Shown one piece after another: positions 17,004 through 24,645 of a DNA stretch of 64,000 nt. Origin of the DNA: Streptomyces griseus (GTDB lineage: Bacteria > Actinomycetota > Actinomycetes > Streptomycetales > Streptomycetaceae); the NCBI RefSeq assembly GCF_900460065.1, contig NZ_UAVD01000029.1, positions 558,001 through 622,000 on the forward strand. The letters are read 5' to 3'. Numbering within the stretch: position 1 is the first letter of the stretch; each line of letters opens with the position of its first letter. The notes beneath the pieces were generated by a model, which was given only the letters and a program-made list of their open reading frames with translations, was not told the origin of the DNA and ran no database searches. A program made the translations under genes and the position numbers.

Positions 17004-17903
17004 TCAGGAGGCGGCGGCCGGGGGCCAGGGCACACCGGCCAGCAGGGGCAGGAGGTGTTCCTCCTCGTAGTCGAGGTGGGCGGTCAGCTCCTCGGTCATC
17101 CGGGTCAGCTCGGCGCGGAAACGGTCCGGCTCCGCGACGGCGACGTCGGCCAGCAGGGCCGCGAGCGCCGACTGGACGGCCCCGATGCTCCGGTGCTCCT
17201 CCCGCAGCCGGTCGAAGACGCGCCCCAGACGGGGGTGGTGGCCCTCCATCGCCGGGAACAGGTGGCCGTCCTCGGCCGTGTGGTGGAACTCCAGGGCCTG
17301 GCAGAACGCCAGACAGCGCTGGCGGATCTGGAGCCCGAGGCCGGGTGCGGGCGCGTCGTGGGCCCCGCGGTCGCCCCGCGCGGCGAAGTGCGCCTCCGTC
17401 TCCGCGTGGACGTGGCGGAGCTGGGCCCGCAGCCAGGTGTGCGTCTCCACCAGCTTGCCGGCGAGCGAGGTGATCGCGGGAACCGCCGCGTCGGGGTCGG
17501 GCCGCTCCAGGACCACCACCGGCAGCACCCGGTCCGTGGCGTCCTGGTAGTCGGCGTACCCGGGCGCCTCGGCGACGACCCGGGCGAAGAGTTCGTCGCG
17601 TCGCGCGCCTTCGGCCGGTACGGCGAGGGACTCGAACTCCTCGTCGCCCAGCTCGACCGTCACGGCGGGGCGGGCGAGGAGATTGCGGTACCAGTCGGGG
17701 TGGAGCGGCGCGCCGAGGTTGGAGCCGACGACGAGCAGCCGACGGCCGTCGCGTACGTATCCGAGCGGTGTGGTGTGCGGCTTGCCGGAGCGGGCCCCGG
17801 TGGTGGTGAGCAGGAGGAGGTCGGCGCCCTCGAAGGGGCCGCCGACCTTCCCCGCGTTGGCACGGAATTCGGTGATGACGGACTGCTGGAAGGCATGGGG
17901 CAT
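17004..17903 (-). CDS. Deazaflavin (F420)-dependent nitroreductase fused to hemerythrin (HHE) domain
   Basis: A 299-residue two-domain cytoplasmic protein. Residues about 1-135 are a DDN-type nitroreductase/quinone reductase barrel (FEGADLLLLTTTGARSGKPH, PLGYVRDGRRLLVVGSNLG, HPDWYRNLLARPAVTVELG), a family using F420. Residues about 145-290 are a hemerythrin HHE domain with iron-ligand histidines and glutamates (LVETHTWLRAQLRHVH, EFHHTAEDGHLFP, REEHRSIG, LDYEEEHLLPLL). ATG at 17903 is favoured over a longer frame from 17954 because GGGAGA lies 12 nt upstream and the family N-terminus fits. A redox or oxygen/NO-sensing enzyme is plausible. Confidence 0.82.
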   Translation of the reverse strand: MPHAFQQSVITEFRANAGKVGGPFEGADLLLLTTTGARSGKPHTTPLGYVRDGRRLLVVGSNLGAPLHPDWYRNLLARPAVTVELGDEEFESLAVPAEGARRDELFARVVAEAPGYADYQDATDRVLPVVVLERPDPDAAVPAITSLAGKLVETHTWLRAQLRHVHAETEAHFAARGDRGAHDAPAPGLGLQIRQRCLAFCQALEFHHTAEDGHLFPAMEGHHPRLGRVFDRLREEHRSIGAVQSALAALLADVAVAEPDRFRAELTRMTEELTAHLDYEEEHLLPLLAGVPWPPAAAS

Positions 17904-18214
17904 GGAGGTTCTGGGTCTCCCGGAAGGAAAGGGGCGGCGAAGGCCCGGCGGCACGGGGTGCCCGCGGCGAGGCGTTCGGAGGCGGAGCGGCTCAGGGGCC
18001 GAGCCGCTCAGGAACAGGGGGCGATGAGTGGACTCATGGCGTCATCCCCGGGAAGAAGGTGCCGGCTTGATCGCCGGCCGGCCCAGATCTCTTTGGCCGG
18101 CGTCACGCTGCACGTCCACATCACAACCCGGGCGGTGCGGGCCTGTCAACGCGAGGACGGGCAACGCCCGAAAAGGCGTTGCCCGTCCTCGGGGCGGCTG
18201 AGACGCTTGCGACC
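17904..18214. other. Divergent intergenic region with a strong hairpin
   Basis: Between the start of the nitroreductase-hemerythrin gene and the DUF2087 gene. It contains the 17-bp hairpin listed separately and a GAGCCGCTC repeat near 17986-18008. A plus-strand frame starting MSGLMASSPGRRCRLDR (18024) lacks supporting codon bias. Confidence 0.4.
18152..18191 (+). promoter_or_regulatory. 17-bp perfect hairpin in the 5' region of the DUF2087 gene
   Basis: CGAGGACGGGCAACGCC (18152-18168) is perfectly complementary to 18175-18191, with loop CGAAAA. It lies 23 bp before the ATG and not after any gene, so it is more likely an attenuator, a leader structure or the end of an unseen small transcript than an ordinary terminator. 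Confidence 0.6.
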
Positions 18215-18514
18215 ATGCCCGCCCCACAAGACATCCTCACTCCGCCGTCCGGGACGCCTCGCTCCCGCCGGGTCGACGCGCTTTTCTCGCACGGCCGCCT
18301 CGTCGCGATCCCGCGCAAGGAGGCCCGGCGGGAGCAGTTGCTCGTGCACCTCGCCGACACGCTGTTCGAGCGGGAGCGCTCGTACACCGAGCATGAGGTG
18401 AACGAGGCGCTCCGCACCGTCCACGAGGACTGCTCCGCGCTCCGCCGCTACCTCGTCGTGGCGGGGCTGCTCGTCCGGACCCGGGACGGCAGCAGCTACC
18501 GCCGCGGACGCTGA
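18215..18514 (+). CDS. DUF2087 domain protein (putative nucleic-acid-binding)
   Basis: A 99-residue basic protein. Residues about 18-92 form a DUF2087 domain (VDALFSHGRLVAIPRKEARR, FERERSYTEHEVNEALRTVH, CSALRRYLVVAGLLVRTRDGSSYRR), a winged-helix-like fold usually found in small regulators or fused to HTH domains. The start ATG at 18215 has no good ribosome site and follows the strong hairpin at 18152-18191, suggesting leader-level control. The function of the family is not established. Confidence 0.8.
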   Translation: MPAPQDILTPPSGTPRSRRVDALFSHGRLVAIPRKEARREQLLVHLADTLFERERSYTEHEVNEALRTVHEDCSALRRYLVVAGLLVRTRDGSSYRRGR

Positions 18515-18546
18515 CCGGTCGACCGGATCGGTCGACCTGACCGGTC
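18512..18546. terminator. Probable bidirectional terminator between DUF2087 and aldo/keto reductase genes
   Basis: A cluster of nested inverted repeats (GGTCGACC at 18518-18525 and 18530-18537, flanked by GACCGGTC copies) fills the 30-bp gap between two convergent stops. Confidence 0.5.
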
Positions 18547-19369
18547 AGTTGAGGGTGTCGGGGTCGGGGCCGGTGCGCATGCCGCGGTCCAGGGCGGCGA
18601 TGGCGTCCATGTCCTCGGCCGAAAGCTCGAAGTCGAACACGTCGATGTTCTGCCGGATCCGGTCGGGCGTGACCGACTTGGGGATCACCACGTTGCCGAG
18701 CTGGAGGTGCCAGCGCAGCACCACCTGGGCCGGGGACTTGCCGTGCCGTCCGGCGATGGAGACCAGGGCCGCGTCCTTGAGCAGGGCGCCCTGGGCCAGC
18801 GGGCTCCAGGCCTCGGTGGCGATGCCGTGCTCGGCGTGGAAGGCGCGCAGTTCGGCCTGCTGGAGGCCCGGGTGCAGTTCGATCTGGTTGACCGCGGGGA
18901 CGAGCGTGCCCGTGTCCAGCAGCCGGCGCAGGTGGGCGGGCTGGAAGTTGGAGACCCCGGCCGCGCGGATCCGGCCGTCGGCGGCCAGCTTCTCCAGGGC
19001 GCGCCAGCTCTCCGGGTACAGGTCGTGCGCGGGCGTCGGCCAGTGGATCAGGTAGAGGTCCACGTGGTCGAGGCCGAGCTTGGCCAGGCTCGCGTCGAAG
19101 GCGGCGAGCGTGGCGTCGTAGCCCTGGTCGGTGTTCCACAGCTTCGTGGTGACGAACAGCTCCTCGCGGGGGATCCCGGAGGCGGCCAGCGCACGGCCCA
19201 CGCCGACCTCGTTGCCGTAGATCGCCGCGGTGTCGATGGACCGGTAGCCGGCCTCCAGCGCGGTGGAGACGGCGGCGGTGGTCTCGTCGTCGGGCACCTG
19301 GAAGACGCCGAAGCCGAGCTGGGGGATGGTCACGCCGTTGTTGAGCGTGAGGGTGGGGACGGTGGACAT
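18545..19369 (-). CDS. Aldo/keto reductase (2,5-diketo-D-gluconate reductase-like)
   Basis: A 274-residue NADPH-dependent TIM-barrel reductase. The catalytic tetrad is visible as D46, Y51 (AAIYGNE), K76 (TTKLWN) and H109 (YLIHWP). The C-terminal cofactor loop reads VIPKSVTPDRIRQN. ATG at 19369 has GGAAGG 7 nt upstream. Family members reduce aldehydes and ketones of many kinds; the substrate is unknown. The upstream region holds two direct GCAAACGC repeats that may bind its regulator. Confidence 0.93.
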   Translation of the reverse strand: MSTVPTLTLNNGVTIPQLGFGVFQVPDDETTAAVSTALEAGYRSIDTAAIYGNEVGVGRALAASGIPREELFVTTKLWNTDQGYDATLAAFDASLAKLGLDHVDLYLIHWPTPAHDLYPESWRALEKLAADGRIRAAGVSNFQPAHLRRLLDTGTLVPAVNQIELHPGLQQAELRAFHAEHGIATEAWSPLAQGALLKDAALVSIAGRHGKSPAQVVLRWHLQLGNVVIPKSVTPDRIRQNIDVFDFELSAEDMDAIAALDRGMRTGPDPDTLN

Positions 19370-19466
19370 GTGACGGCCTTCCGGTAGTGCGGTGCAGCGG
19401 TGTGCCTCGTACGCGTCACCCGCCGACATTCCCGGCGTGCAACGTTTACTGGCGTCGACAATAATT

Positions 19467-19491
19467 GCAAACGCGGGTTATGCGCAAACGC
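19467..19491. promoter_or_regulatory. Direct repeats GCAAACGC upstream of aldo/keto reductase
   Basis: Two exact GCAAACGC copies (19467-19474 and 19484-19491) spaced 17 bp start to start, in an AT-richer patch about 100 bp upstream of the reductase start. On the minus strand TTGCGC and TATTGT (18-bp spacing) could be its -35/-10. Confidence 0.4.
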
Positions 19492-19509
19492 TGGCTAGGT
19501 GTGGTGGCG

Positions 19510-19526
19510 GCCCCCTCGGCGGGGGC
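19510..19526 (-). terminator. Small hairpin after the ABC ATPase gene
   Basis: GCCCCC/GGGGGC stem (19510-19515 and 19521-19526) with a 5-nt loop, 17 bp beyond the ATPase stop. It is a plausible terminator but short. Confidence 0.4.
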
Positions 19527-19542
19527 GGACCACCCCCGGCTC

Positions 19543-20706
19543 CTACGCGTCCGCCACGGAATCGAAGTCCACCTCCTCGCGTCCCACCCCCTGCGCGTCG
19601 GCGTCCACCGACCGGCGCAGCGCCTCGTGCAGCTTCGCGGGGGTCAGCACCCCGAGGAACCGGGCCCCGTCCAGCACCGCCACCCACCCCGCGTCGTGCT
19701 GGAGCATCTCGCTGAACGCCTGCTTCAGCGGAGCGCCCACCGGCACCCACGCGTCCATCCGGCGGGCCAGGCCGCCCACCGTCCCCTCCTCCCCGGACGA
19801 CCGCAGCGCGTCCGCCGACACCCAGCCGTGCAGCTCGCCCGCGCCGTTCAGGACCACCGCCCAGCGGGCCCCCGCGGCCGCCAGCCGGGCCGCCGCCGCC
19901 CCGGCGCGCTCCTCCAGCCGGGCCACCGGCGGCTCCTCCAGGTCCTCCGGCTCGATCGCCGTGACCGACAGCCGCTTCAGCCCCCGGTCGGACCCCACGA
20001 ACCGGGCCACGTACGGGGTCGCCGGGGTGCCGAGCACGGCGGCCGGGGTGTCGAACTGCTCGATGCGCCCCTCCCCGTACACCGCGATCCGGTCGCCCAT
20101 CCGCACCGCCTCCTCGATGTCGTGCGTCACCAGGAGCACCGTCTTGCGCACCCGCTGCTGGAGCGCCAGGAACTCGTTCTGGAGATGCTCCCGCACCACC
20201 GGGTCCACCGCCCCGAACGGCTCGTCCATCAGCAGCACCGGCGGATCCGCCGCGAGCGCCCGCGCCACGCCCACCCGCTGGCGCTGCCCGCCGGAGAGCT
20301 GCGCCGGATAACGCGAGCCGTACGTCGCCGGGGCCAGGCCCACCAGGTCCAGCAGCTCCGCCGCCCGCTCCCGGGCCCGTGCGCGCTTCCAGCCGACCAG
20401 CGCCGGAACGGTCGCGGTGTTGTCCAGGACGGTCCGGTGCGGGAAGAGGCCCACCTGCTGGATCACATAGCCGATCCGCCGCCGCAGCTTCACCGGGTCG
20501 ACCCCGGCGATGTCCTCGCCGTCCACCAGGATCCGGCCCGAGGTCGGCTCGATCAGCCGGTTCACCATCATCATCGTGGTCGTCTTGCCGCAGCCGGACG
20601 GTCCCACCAGGGTCACCAGCTCGCCCCGGGCCACCTCGAAGGTCAGCCCGTCGACCGCCGTCGTCCCGTCCGGGTAGACCTTGCCGACCTGCTCGAACCG
20701 GATCAT
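19543..20706 (-). CDS. Glycine betaine/choline-type ABC transporter ATPase with CBS domains (OpuBA/ProV-like)
   Basis: A 387-residue ATPase. Walker A is GPSGCGKTT (about 36-44), signature LSGGQRQR, Walker B LLMDEPFGAVD and switch VTHD. Residues about 245-375 form a degenerate tandem CBS region (ARWAVVLNGAGELHGWVSADAL and AGWVAVLDGARFLGVLTPAKL), which in OpuA senses ionic strength. TAGCGT lies 6 nt before ATG 20706, so the mRNA is probably leaderless. The cognate permeases and binding protein are most likely the orphan set at 14663-16987, 2.6 kb away on the other strand. Confidence 0.9.
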   Translation of the reverse strand: MIRFEQVGKVYPDGTTAVDGLTFEVARGELVTLVGPSGCGKTTTMMMVNRLIEPTSGRILVDGEDIAGVDPVKLRRRIGYVIQQVGLFPHRTVLDNTATVPALVGWKRARARERAAELLDLVGLAPATYGSRYPAQLSGGQRQRVGVARALAADPPVLLMDEPFGAVDPVVREHLQNEFLALQQRVRKTVLLVTHDIEEAVRMGDRIAVYGEGRIEQFDTPAAVLGTPATPYVARFVGSDRGLKRLSVTAIEPEDLEEPPVARLEERAGAAAARLAAAGARWAVVLNGAGELHGWVSADALRSSGEEGTVGGLARRMDAWVPVGAPLKQAFSEMLQHDAGWVAVLDGARFLGVLTPAKLHEALRRSVDADAQGVGREEVDFDSVADA

Positions 20707-20712
20707 GCCTGA

Positions 20713-20718
20713 ACGCTA
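20713..20718 (-). promoter_or_regulatory. Leaderless -10 box of the OpuBA-like gene
   Basis: On the minus strand TAGCGT is followed by 6 nt and then ATG, the standard arrangement of a Streptomyces leaderless transcript. No ribosome site precedes the start. Confidence 0.6.
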
Positions 20719-20857
20719 GGAGCCCTCCGCCCTCCGCGCACACGGGCCGGGACCGTCCGGGGCACCCCGGGACGCCCCCTTCGCCGGACCGGTGCGGCCA
20801 TGTGCTGGACTGGCCCTTTCGCCCGGATCAGTCCGCACCCCGGATTCAGGAGTCCCC

Positions 20858-22153
20858 GTGAACAGTTACCGGCAGCCCGGCGTCGTCCTCACCGACCGCC
20901 GCTTCACCGTGCCCCTCGATCACAGCGACCCCGGCGGCGAGCAGATCGAGGTCTACGGCCGGGAAGCGGTCGCCACCTCCCGGGCGGGCGAGGAACTGCC
21001 CTGGCTGGTCTATCTGGAGGGCGGCCCCGGATTCGGCGCGCGCCGGTTCGTCGGCACGGAGGCCTGGCTCGGCCGCGCCCTGCGCGAGTTCCGGGTGCTC
21101 CTCCTCGACCAGCGCGGCACCGGACTGTCCACCCCGGCCAACCGGCAGACCCTCCCGCTGCGCGGCGGACCGCGCGAGCAGGCCGACTACCTCGCCCACT
21201 TCCGCTCCGACTCCATCGTCCGCGACTGCGAGCTGATCCGGCAGCGGCTCACCGGCGGGGCGCCCTGGACGGTCCTGGGCCAGTCCTTCGGCGGCTTCTG
21301 CGCCGTCCGCTACCTCTCCTCGGCCCCCGAGGGCCTCGCGGCGGTCCTGATCACCGGTGGCCTGCCCTCGCTCGACGCGCACGCGGACGACGTCTACCGG
21401 GCCGCGTACCCGCGCATCCAACGCAAGGTGGCCGCCCACTACGCCCGCTACCCCCAGGACGTCGAGCGCGCCCGCGCCATCGCCGCACACCTCGCCGAGC
21501 ACCGGACCGAGAGCGCCGGACACCGGCTGACGCCCGAGGGCTTCCAGTCGCTGGGCATCATGCTCGGCTCGGGCAGCGGCAGCCACCAGCTCCACTACCT
21601 GCTGGAGAACGCCTTCGTCCGCACCCCGGGCGGCACCGAACTCTCCGACACCTTCCAGGAGGCCCTGCGCACGGCCGCCTCCTTCGCCGGACACCCGCTG
21701 TACGCCCTGCTCCACGAGGCCATCTACGGGCAGGGCGAGCGCCCCACCGCCTGGGCCGCCGAGCGGGTCCGGGCCGAGTTCCCGCAGTTCGACGCGGCGA
21801 CGGCGCTGGCGGGCGACGGCCCGGTCCTCTTCACCGGCGAGACCATCCACCCCTGGCACTTCGACGTCGACCCGGCCCTGCGCCCGCTGCGCGAGACCGC
21901 CGAACTGCTCGCACGGCGCACCGACTGGCCCGTGCTGTACGACCCCGAGCGGCTCGCCGCCAACGAGGTTCCGGTCGCCGCGGCCGTCTACCACGACGAC
22001 ATGTACGTCGACACCGCGGACGCGCTGCGCACGGCGGCGGCGATCCGGGGGCTGCGGACCTGGGTGACGGACGAGTACGAGCACGACGGGGTGCGGGCGG
22101 GCGGCCCCCGCGTCCTGGACCGGCTGCTGGCGCTGGTCCGCGACGAGATCTGA
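20858..22153 (+). CDS. Alpha/beta hydrolase, prolyl aminopeptidase-like (S33)
   Basis: A 431-residue serine hydrolase of peptidase family S33, which removes N-terminal proline or related residues. Visible are the oxyanion motif GGPG (55-58), DQRGTGLS, the nucleophile elbow GQSFGG with S143, and the late WVTDEYEHDGVR segment supplying the catalytic histidine. No signal peptide, so it is cytoplasmic. GTG at 20858 is preceded by AGGAG 5-6 nt upstream. It is divergent from the OpuBA-like gene and ends at a strong terminator. Confidence 0.9.
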   Translation: MNSYRQPGVVLTDRRFTVPLDHSDPGGEQIEVYGREAVATSRAGEELPWLVYLEGGPGFGARRFVGTEAWLGRALREFRVLLLDQRGTGLSTPANRQTLPLRGGPREQADYLAHFRSDSIVRDCELIRQRLTGGAPWTVLGQSFGGFCAVRYLSSAPEGLAAVLITGGLPSLDAHADDVYRAAYPRIQRKVAAHYARYPQDVERARAIAAHLAEHRTESAGHRLTPEGFQSLGIMLGSGSGSHQLHYLLENAFVRTPGGTELSDTFQEALRTAASFAGHPLYALLHEAIYGQGERPTAWAAERVRAEFPQFDAATALAGDGPVLFTGETIHPWHFDVDPALRPLRETAELLARRTDWPVLYDPERLAANEVPVAAAVYHDDMYVDTADALRTAAAIRGLRTWVTDEYEHDGVRAGGPRVLDRLLALVRDEI

Positions 22154-22178
22154 CCGGCCCGGGCCCGCGCGCCCGGCG

Positions 22179-22209
22179 CCGGGGCCGGCCGCGGACCGGC
22201 CGGCCCCGG
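22179..22209. terminator. Bidirectional terminator between S33 peptidase and rhodanese genes
   Basis: Perfect 13-bp inverted repeat (22179-22191 and 22197-22209), loop CGGAC, placed between two convergent stops 60 bp apart. Confidence 0.8.
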
Positions 22210-22213
22210 CGGA

Positions 22214-22786
22214 TCAGCGCTGGAGCTCCTCCAGCGTGGCGTCCAGGTCGCCGACGGCACGCGGGGCCCGGTTGTGCGGCAGCCTGGAGAGCAGTGCGGC
22301 CATCCCGCACGTGTTGCTGACCGCCGAGTACACCAGGCCCGTGCCGACGCCCGCGGACAGCCAGCGCGCGGCGGGGAAGCGGATGCCCGCCACCAGCCCC
22401 GCCACCACCAGCGAGCCCGCCGCGAGCCGCACCTGACGCTCCATGGGCCAGGTGGTGCGCGCGCCCTCGGGGCGGTCCAGGCCGCGGCCGTCACCTTCCC
22501 AGGCCGAGGTGCCGCCGGTCAGCGTCACGGCCTCGATGTCCGCTCCCGAGAGGATCTCGCAGGCCCGTGTGGACCGGACCCCGGAGGCGCAGACCACCAG
22601 CAGCGAACCGCGCGCGGAGGCGGACTTGAGCGCGGGCAACGCGTCCGGCAGCTTGTCGAGCGGGATGTTCAGTGCGCCGGGGACGTGTCCGGCGGCGTAC
22701 TCGCCCGGAGCCCGTACGTCGATGACGGTGAACTCCTCCAGACGGGCTGCGGCCTGGGCGGGGGAGAGGGAAGCGGGGCTGGGCAC
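22214..22786 (-). CDS. Rhodanese-like protein with YgaP-type membrane tail
   Basis: A 190-residue protein. Residues 8-105 are a rhodanese domain with active-site C66 in CASGVRS, a sulfur-transfer loop. Residues about 115-175 are a DUF2892/YgaP-type membrane hairpin (LAAGSLVVAGLVAGIRFPAA, then LSAGVGTGLVYSAVSNTCGMAALL). GTG at 22786 is chosen because AAGGAAA lies about 8-10 nt upstream and the frame further upstream is unlike protein. It probably handles persulfide at the membrane. A 22-bp perfect palindrome lies 32 bp before the start. Confidence 0.87.
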   Translation of the reverse strand: MPSPASLSPAQAAARLEEFTVIDVRAPGEYAAGHVPGALNIPLDKLPDALPALKSASARGSLLVVCASGVRSTRACEILSGADIEAVTLTGGTSAWEGDGRGLDRPEGARTTWPMERQVRLAAGSLVVAGLVAGIRFPAARWLSAGVGTGLVYSAVSNTCGMAALLSRLPHNRAPRAVGDLDATLEELQR

Positions 22787-22817
22787 GAGCGGGTTTCCTT
22801 TCGTTCGCCGGAGCGGT

Positions 22818-22839
22818 GGGTGAGGGGCGCCCCTCACCC
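22818..22839. promoter_or_regulatory. 22-bp perfect palindrome upstream of the rhodanese gene
   Basis: Half-site GGGTGAGGGGC followed directly by its exact complement, with no loop. A dyad with no spacer is more like a protein-binding operator than a terminator. It is 31 bp upstream of the rhodanese GTG. Confidence 0.55.
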
Positions 22840-23072
22840 TGCCCGGACGGGCCGGGCGGCCGGGTGCGCGGTGACCGTCACCGGACTCCAGCCTCGCACG
22901 CCCGGCGCCGGAGCCGGGAGGCCCGCCGGGGCGACCGTGCCGGGTGGCCCGCTGTGGCGCCCCCGTGCACGGGGGCGCGGCGGGGTGCCCCCTTAGGCGT
23001 GCGCGGGGGCCGCCTGTGGTGACCGTACGCCCGTGGCCTGCCGTGCCGACGGTACGTGGGTAGCCTGCCGGT

Positions 23073-23807
23073 ATGGACTCGCAGCGACTCGCACCCATGC
23101 CCGCCGACTGGCAGCGCGCCCTGGCCGTGGTCGCCCACCCCGACGACCTGGAGTACGGGGCCGCCGCCGCCGTGGCGGAGTGGACCGACGGCGGCCGTGA
23201 GGTCGTCTACCTGCTCGCCAGCCGCGGGGAGGCCGGGATCGACACGCTGTCGCCCGAGGAGTGCGCGCCGGTGCGCGAGCGGGAGCAGCGGGCGAGCGCC
23301 GCCGTCGTCGGCGTGCGGACCGTGGAGTTCCTGGACCACCGCGACGGCGTGATCGAGTACGGCGTCGGCCTGCGCCGCGACATCGCGGCGGCCGTCCGCC
23401 GCCACCGCCCCGAGCTGGTGGTCACCCTCAACCACCGGGACACCTGGGGCGGGGCAGCCTGGAACACCCCCGACCACCGCGCGGTCGGGCGCGCCGCACT
23501 GGACGCCGTCGCCGACGCGGGCAACCGCTGGATCTTCCCGGAGCTCGGCGAACAGGGGCTCGATCCGTGGAACGGGGTGCGCTGGACCGCCGTGGCGGGC
23601 AGCGACCGGCCCACCCACGCGGTCGACGTGACCGCCGGTCTCGAACGTTCGGTCCGGTCGCTGCTGGAACACCGCACCTACATCGAGGCGCTGACCCGGG
23701 AGGACCCGGAGCGCTACTGCCGGACCTTCCTGGAGGGCATGGCCAAGGACGCGGGCGAGCGGTTCGGCGGCCGGCCGGCGGTCACCTTCGAGGTCTTCGC
23801 ACACTGA
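23073..23807 (+). CDS. PIG-L family (LmbE-like) zinc deacetylase
   Basis: A 244-residue cytoplasmic zinc hydrolase of the PIG-L/LmbE superfamily (includes MshB and Mca). The zinc motif AHPDD is at residues 21-25 and a second metal/substrate motif NTPDHRAVG lies near 130-138. The substrate is an N-acetylglucosamine-type or mycothiol-type compound in known members, not defined here. TAGCCT is 6 nt before ATG 23073 and no ribosome site exists, so translation is probably leaderless. Confidence 0.9.
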   Translation: MDSQRLAPMPADWQRALAVVAHPDDLEYGAAAAVAEWTDGGREVVYLLASRGEAGIDTLSPEECAPVREREQRASAAVVGVRTVEFLDHRDGVIEYGVGLRRDIAAAVRRHRPELVVTLNHRDTWGGAAWNTPDHRAVGRAALDAVADAGNRWIFPELGEQGLDPWNGVRWTAVAGSDRPTHAVDVTAGLERSVRSLLEHRTYIEALTREDPERYCRTFLEGMAKDAGERFGGRPAVTFEVFAH

Positions 23808-23882
23808 CCGCGCACCTGCCGCGCCCGCCGTGTACCCGCCGCACCGAGCGCGCACGGGCCGCGTCGACGTGCACCGGCCGTA

Positions 23883-23911
23883 TTGACAAACCGGCTTGCC
23901 GATTCTGCAAT
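23883..23911 (+). promoter_or_regulatory. Leaderless promoter and possible operator of the XRE-cupin gene
   Basis: TTGACA (23883-23888), 17-bp spacer, TGCAAT (23906-23911), then 6 nt to ATG 23918. The spacer contains GGCTTGCCGAT (23893-23903), whose complement recurs upstream of the next operon at 24557-24567. Confidence 0.6.
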
Positions 23912-23917
23912 GGCCGC

Positions 23918-24517
23918 ATGAAGGAACACGACCGGGACGACCCGGAACTGGAGTCCGTCCTCTCCGGCGTCGGCCCCCGCCTGCGCCGGCTGCGCAAGGA
24001 CCGCGGGGTCACCCTCGCCGCGCTCTCGGCCGCCACCGGCATATCCGTCTCCACGCTCTCCCGGCTGGAGTCCGGCGGCCGTCGCCCCAGCCTCGAACTG
24101 ATGCTGCCGATCGCCCGGGCCCACGAGGTGCCGCTCGACGACCTGGTGGGCGCCGCACCCGTCGGTGATCCGCGCGTGCGGGCCAAGCCGATCGTGCAGC
24201 ACGGGAGGACCATGCTGCCGCTGACCGCCCGGCCGGGCGGCCTCCAGGCGTACAAGCTGATCCAGGAGCCCGGCAGCGGCGGCCCGCCGGAGCAGCGCAC
24301 GCACGAGGGGTACGAGTGGCTGTTCGTGCTCTCCGGGAAGCTGCGGCTGCTGTTGGCCGAGCACGATCTGGTGCTGGAGCCGGGCGAGGCCGCCGAGTTC
24401 GACACCCGGCTGCCGCACTGGTTCGGCCCGGCCGAGGACGAGACGGTGGAGTTCCTCAGCCTGTTCGGTCCGCAGGGCGAGCGCATGCACGTGCGGGCGA
24501 AGCCCAAGCGCGCCTGA
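23918..24517 (+). CDS. XRE-family transcriptional regulator with C-terminal cupin
   Basis: A 199-residue DNA-binding protein. An HTH_3 domain covers about residues 20-75 (LRRLRKDRGVTLAALSAATG, ISVSTLSRLESGGRRPSLEL) and a small cupin about residues 115-185 (EGYEWLFVLSGKLRLLLAEH, LVLEPGEAAEFDTRLPHWF). The cupin usually binds a small ligand. The promoter is leaderless. A 10-bp motif in its own promoter recurs, inverted, in front of the quinone oxidoreductase/acyl-CoA dehydrogenase operon, so autoregulation and control of that operon are plausible. Confidence 0.92.
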   Translation: MKEHDRDDPELESVLSGVGPRLRRLRKDRGVTLAALSAATGISVSTLSRLESGGRRPSLELMLPIARAHEVPLDDLVGAAPVGDPRVRAKPIVQHGRTMLPLTARPGGLQAYKLIQEPGSGGPPEQRTHEGYEWLFVLSGKLRLLLAEHDLVLEPGEAAEFDTRLPHWFGPAEDETVEFLSLFGPQGERMHVRAKPKRA

Positions 24518-24556
24518 GGCCCGGAGCCTCCCGAGCCCCGGGCGGGGTGTTCCCAG

Positions 24557-24575
24557 ATCGGCAAGCGACCGCTTA
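24557..24575. promoter_or_regulatory. Operator candidates upstream of quinone oxidoreductase operon
   Basis: ATCGGCAAGC (24557-24566) is the exact complement of a motif in the XRE-cupin promoter. It overlaps AAGCGACCGCTT (24563-24574), a 5-2-5 dyad like TetR-family operators of fatty acid genes. TAGTAT (24574-24579) could be the -10 box. Confidence 0.45.
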
Positions 24576-24645
24576 GTATGCGGCGCAGCAGTGGTAATGC
24601 CGACCGCTTCGGCGGTTGATGCCGACAGTGTTGTGGAGGCCCCTC

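Noticed and set aside
18024-18214. Possible leader peptide starting MSGLMASSPGRRCRLDR
   Set aside because: It lacks the RHVDLxR-type motif of known Streptomyces cysteine leader peptides, runs through the hairpin and continues in frame into other sequence without codon bias.
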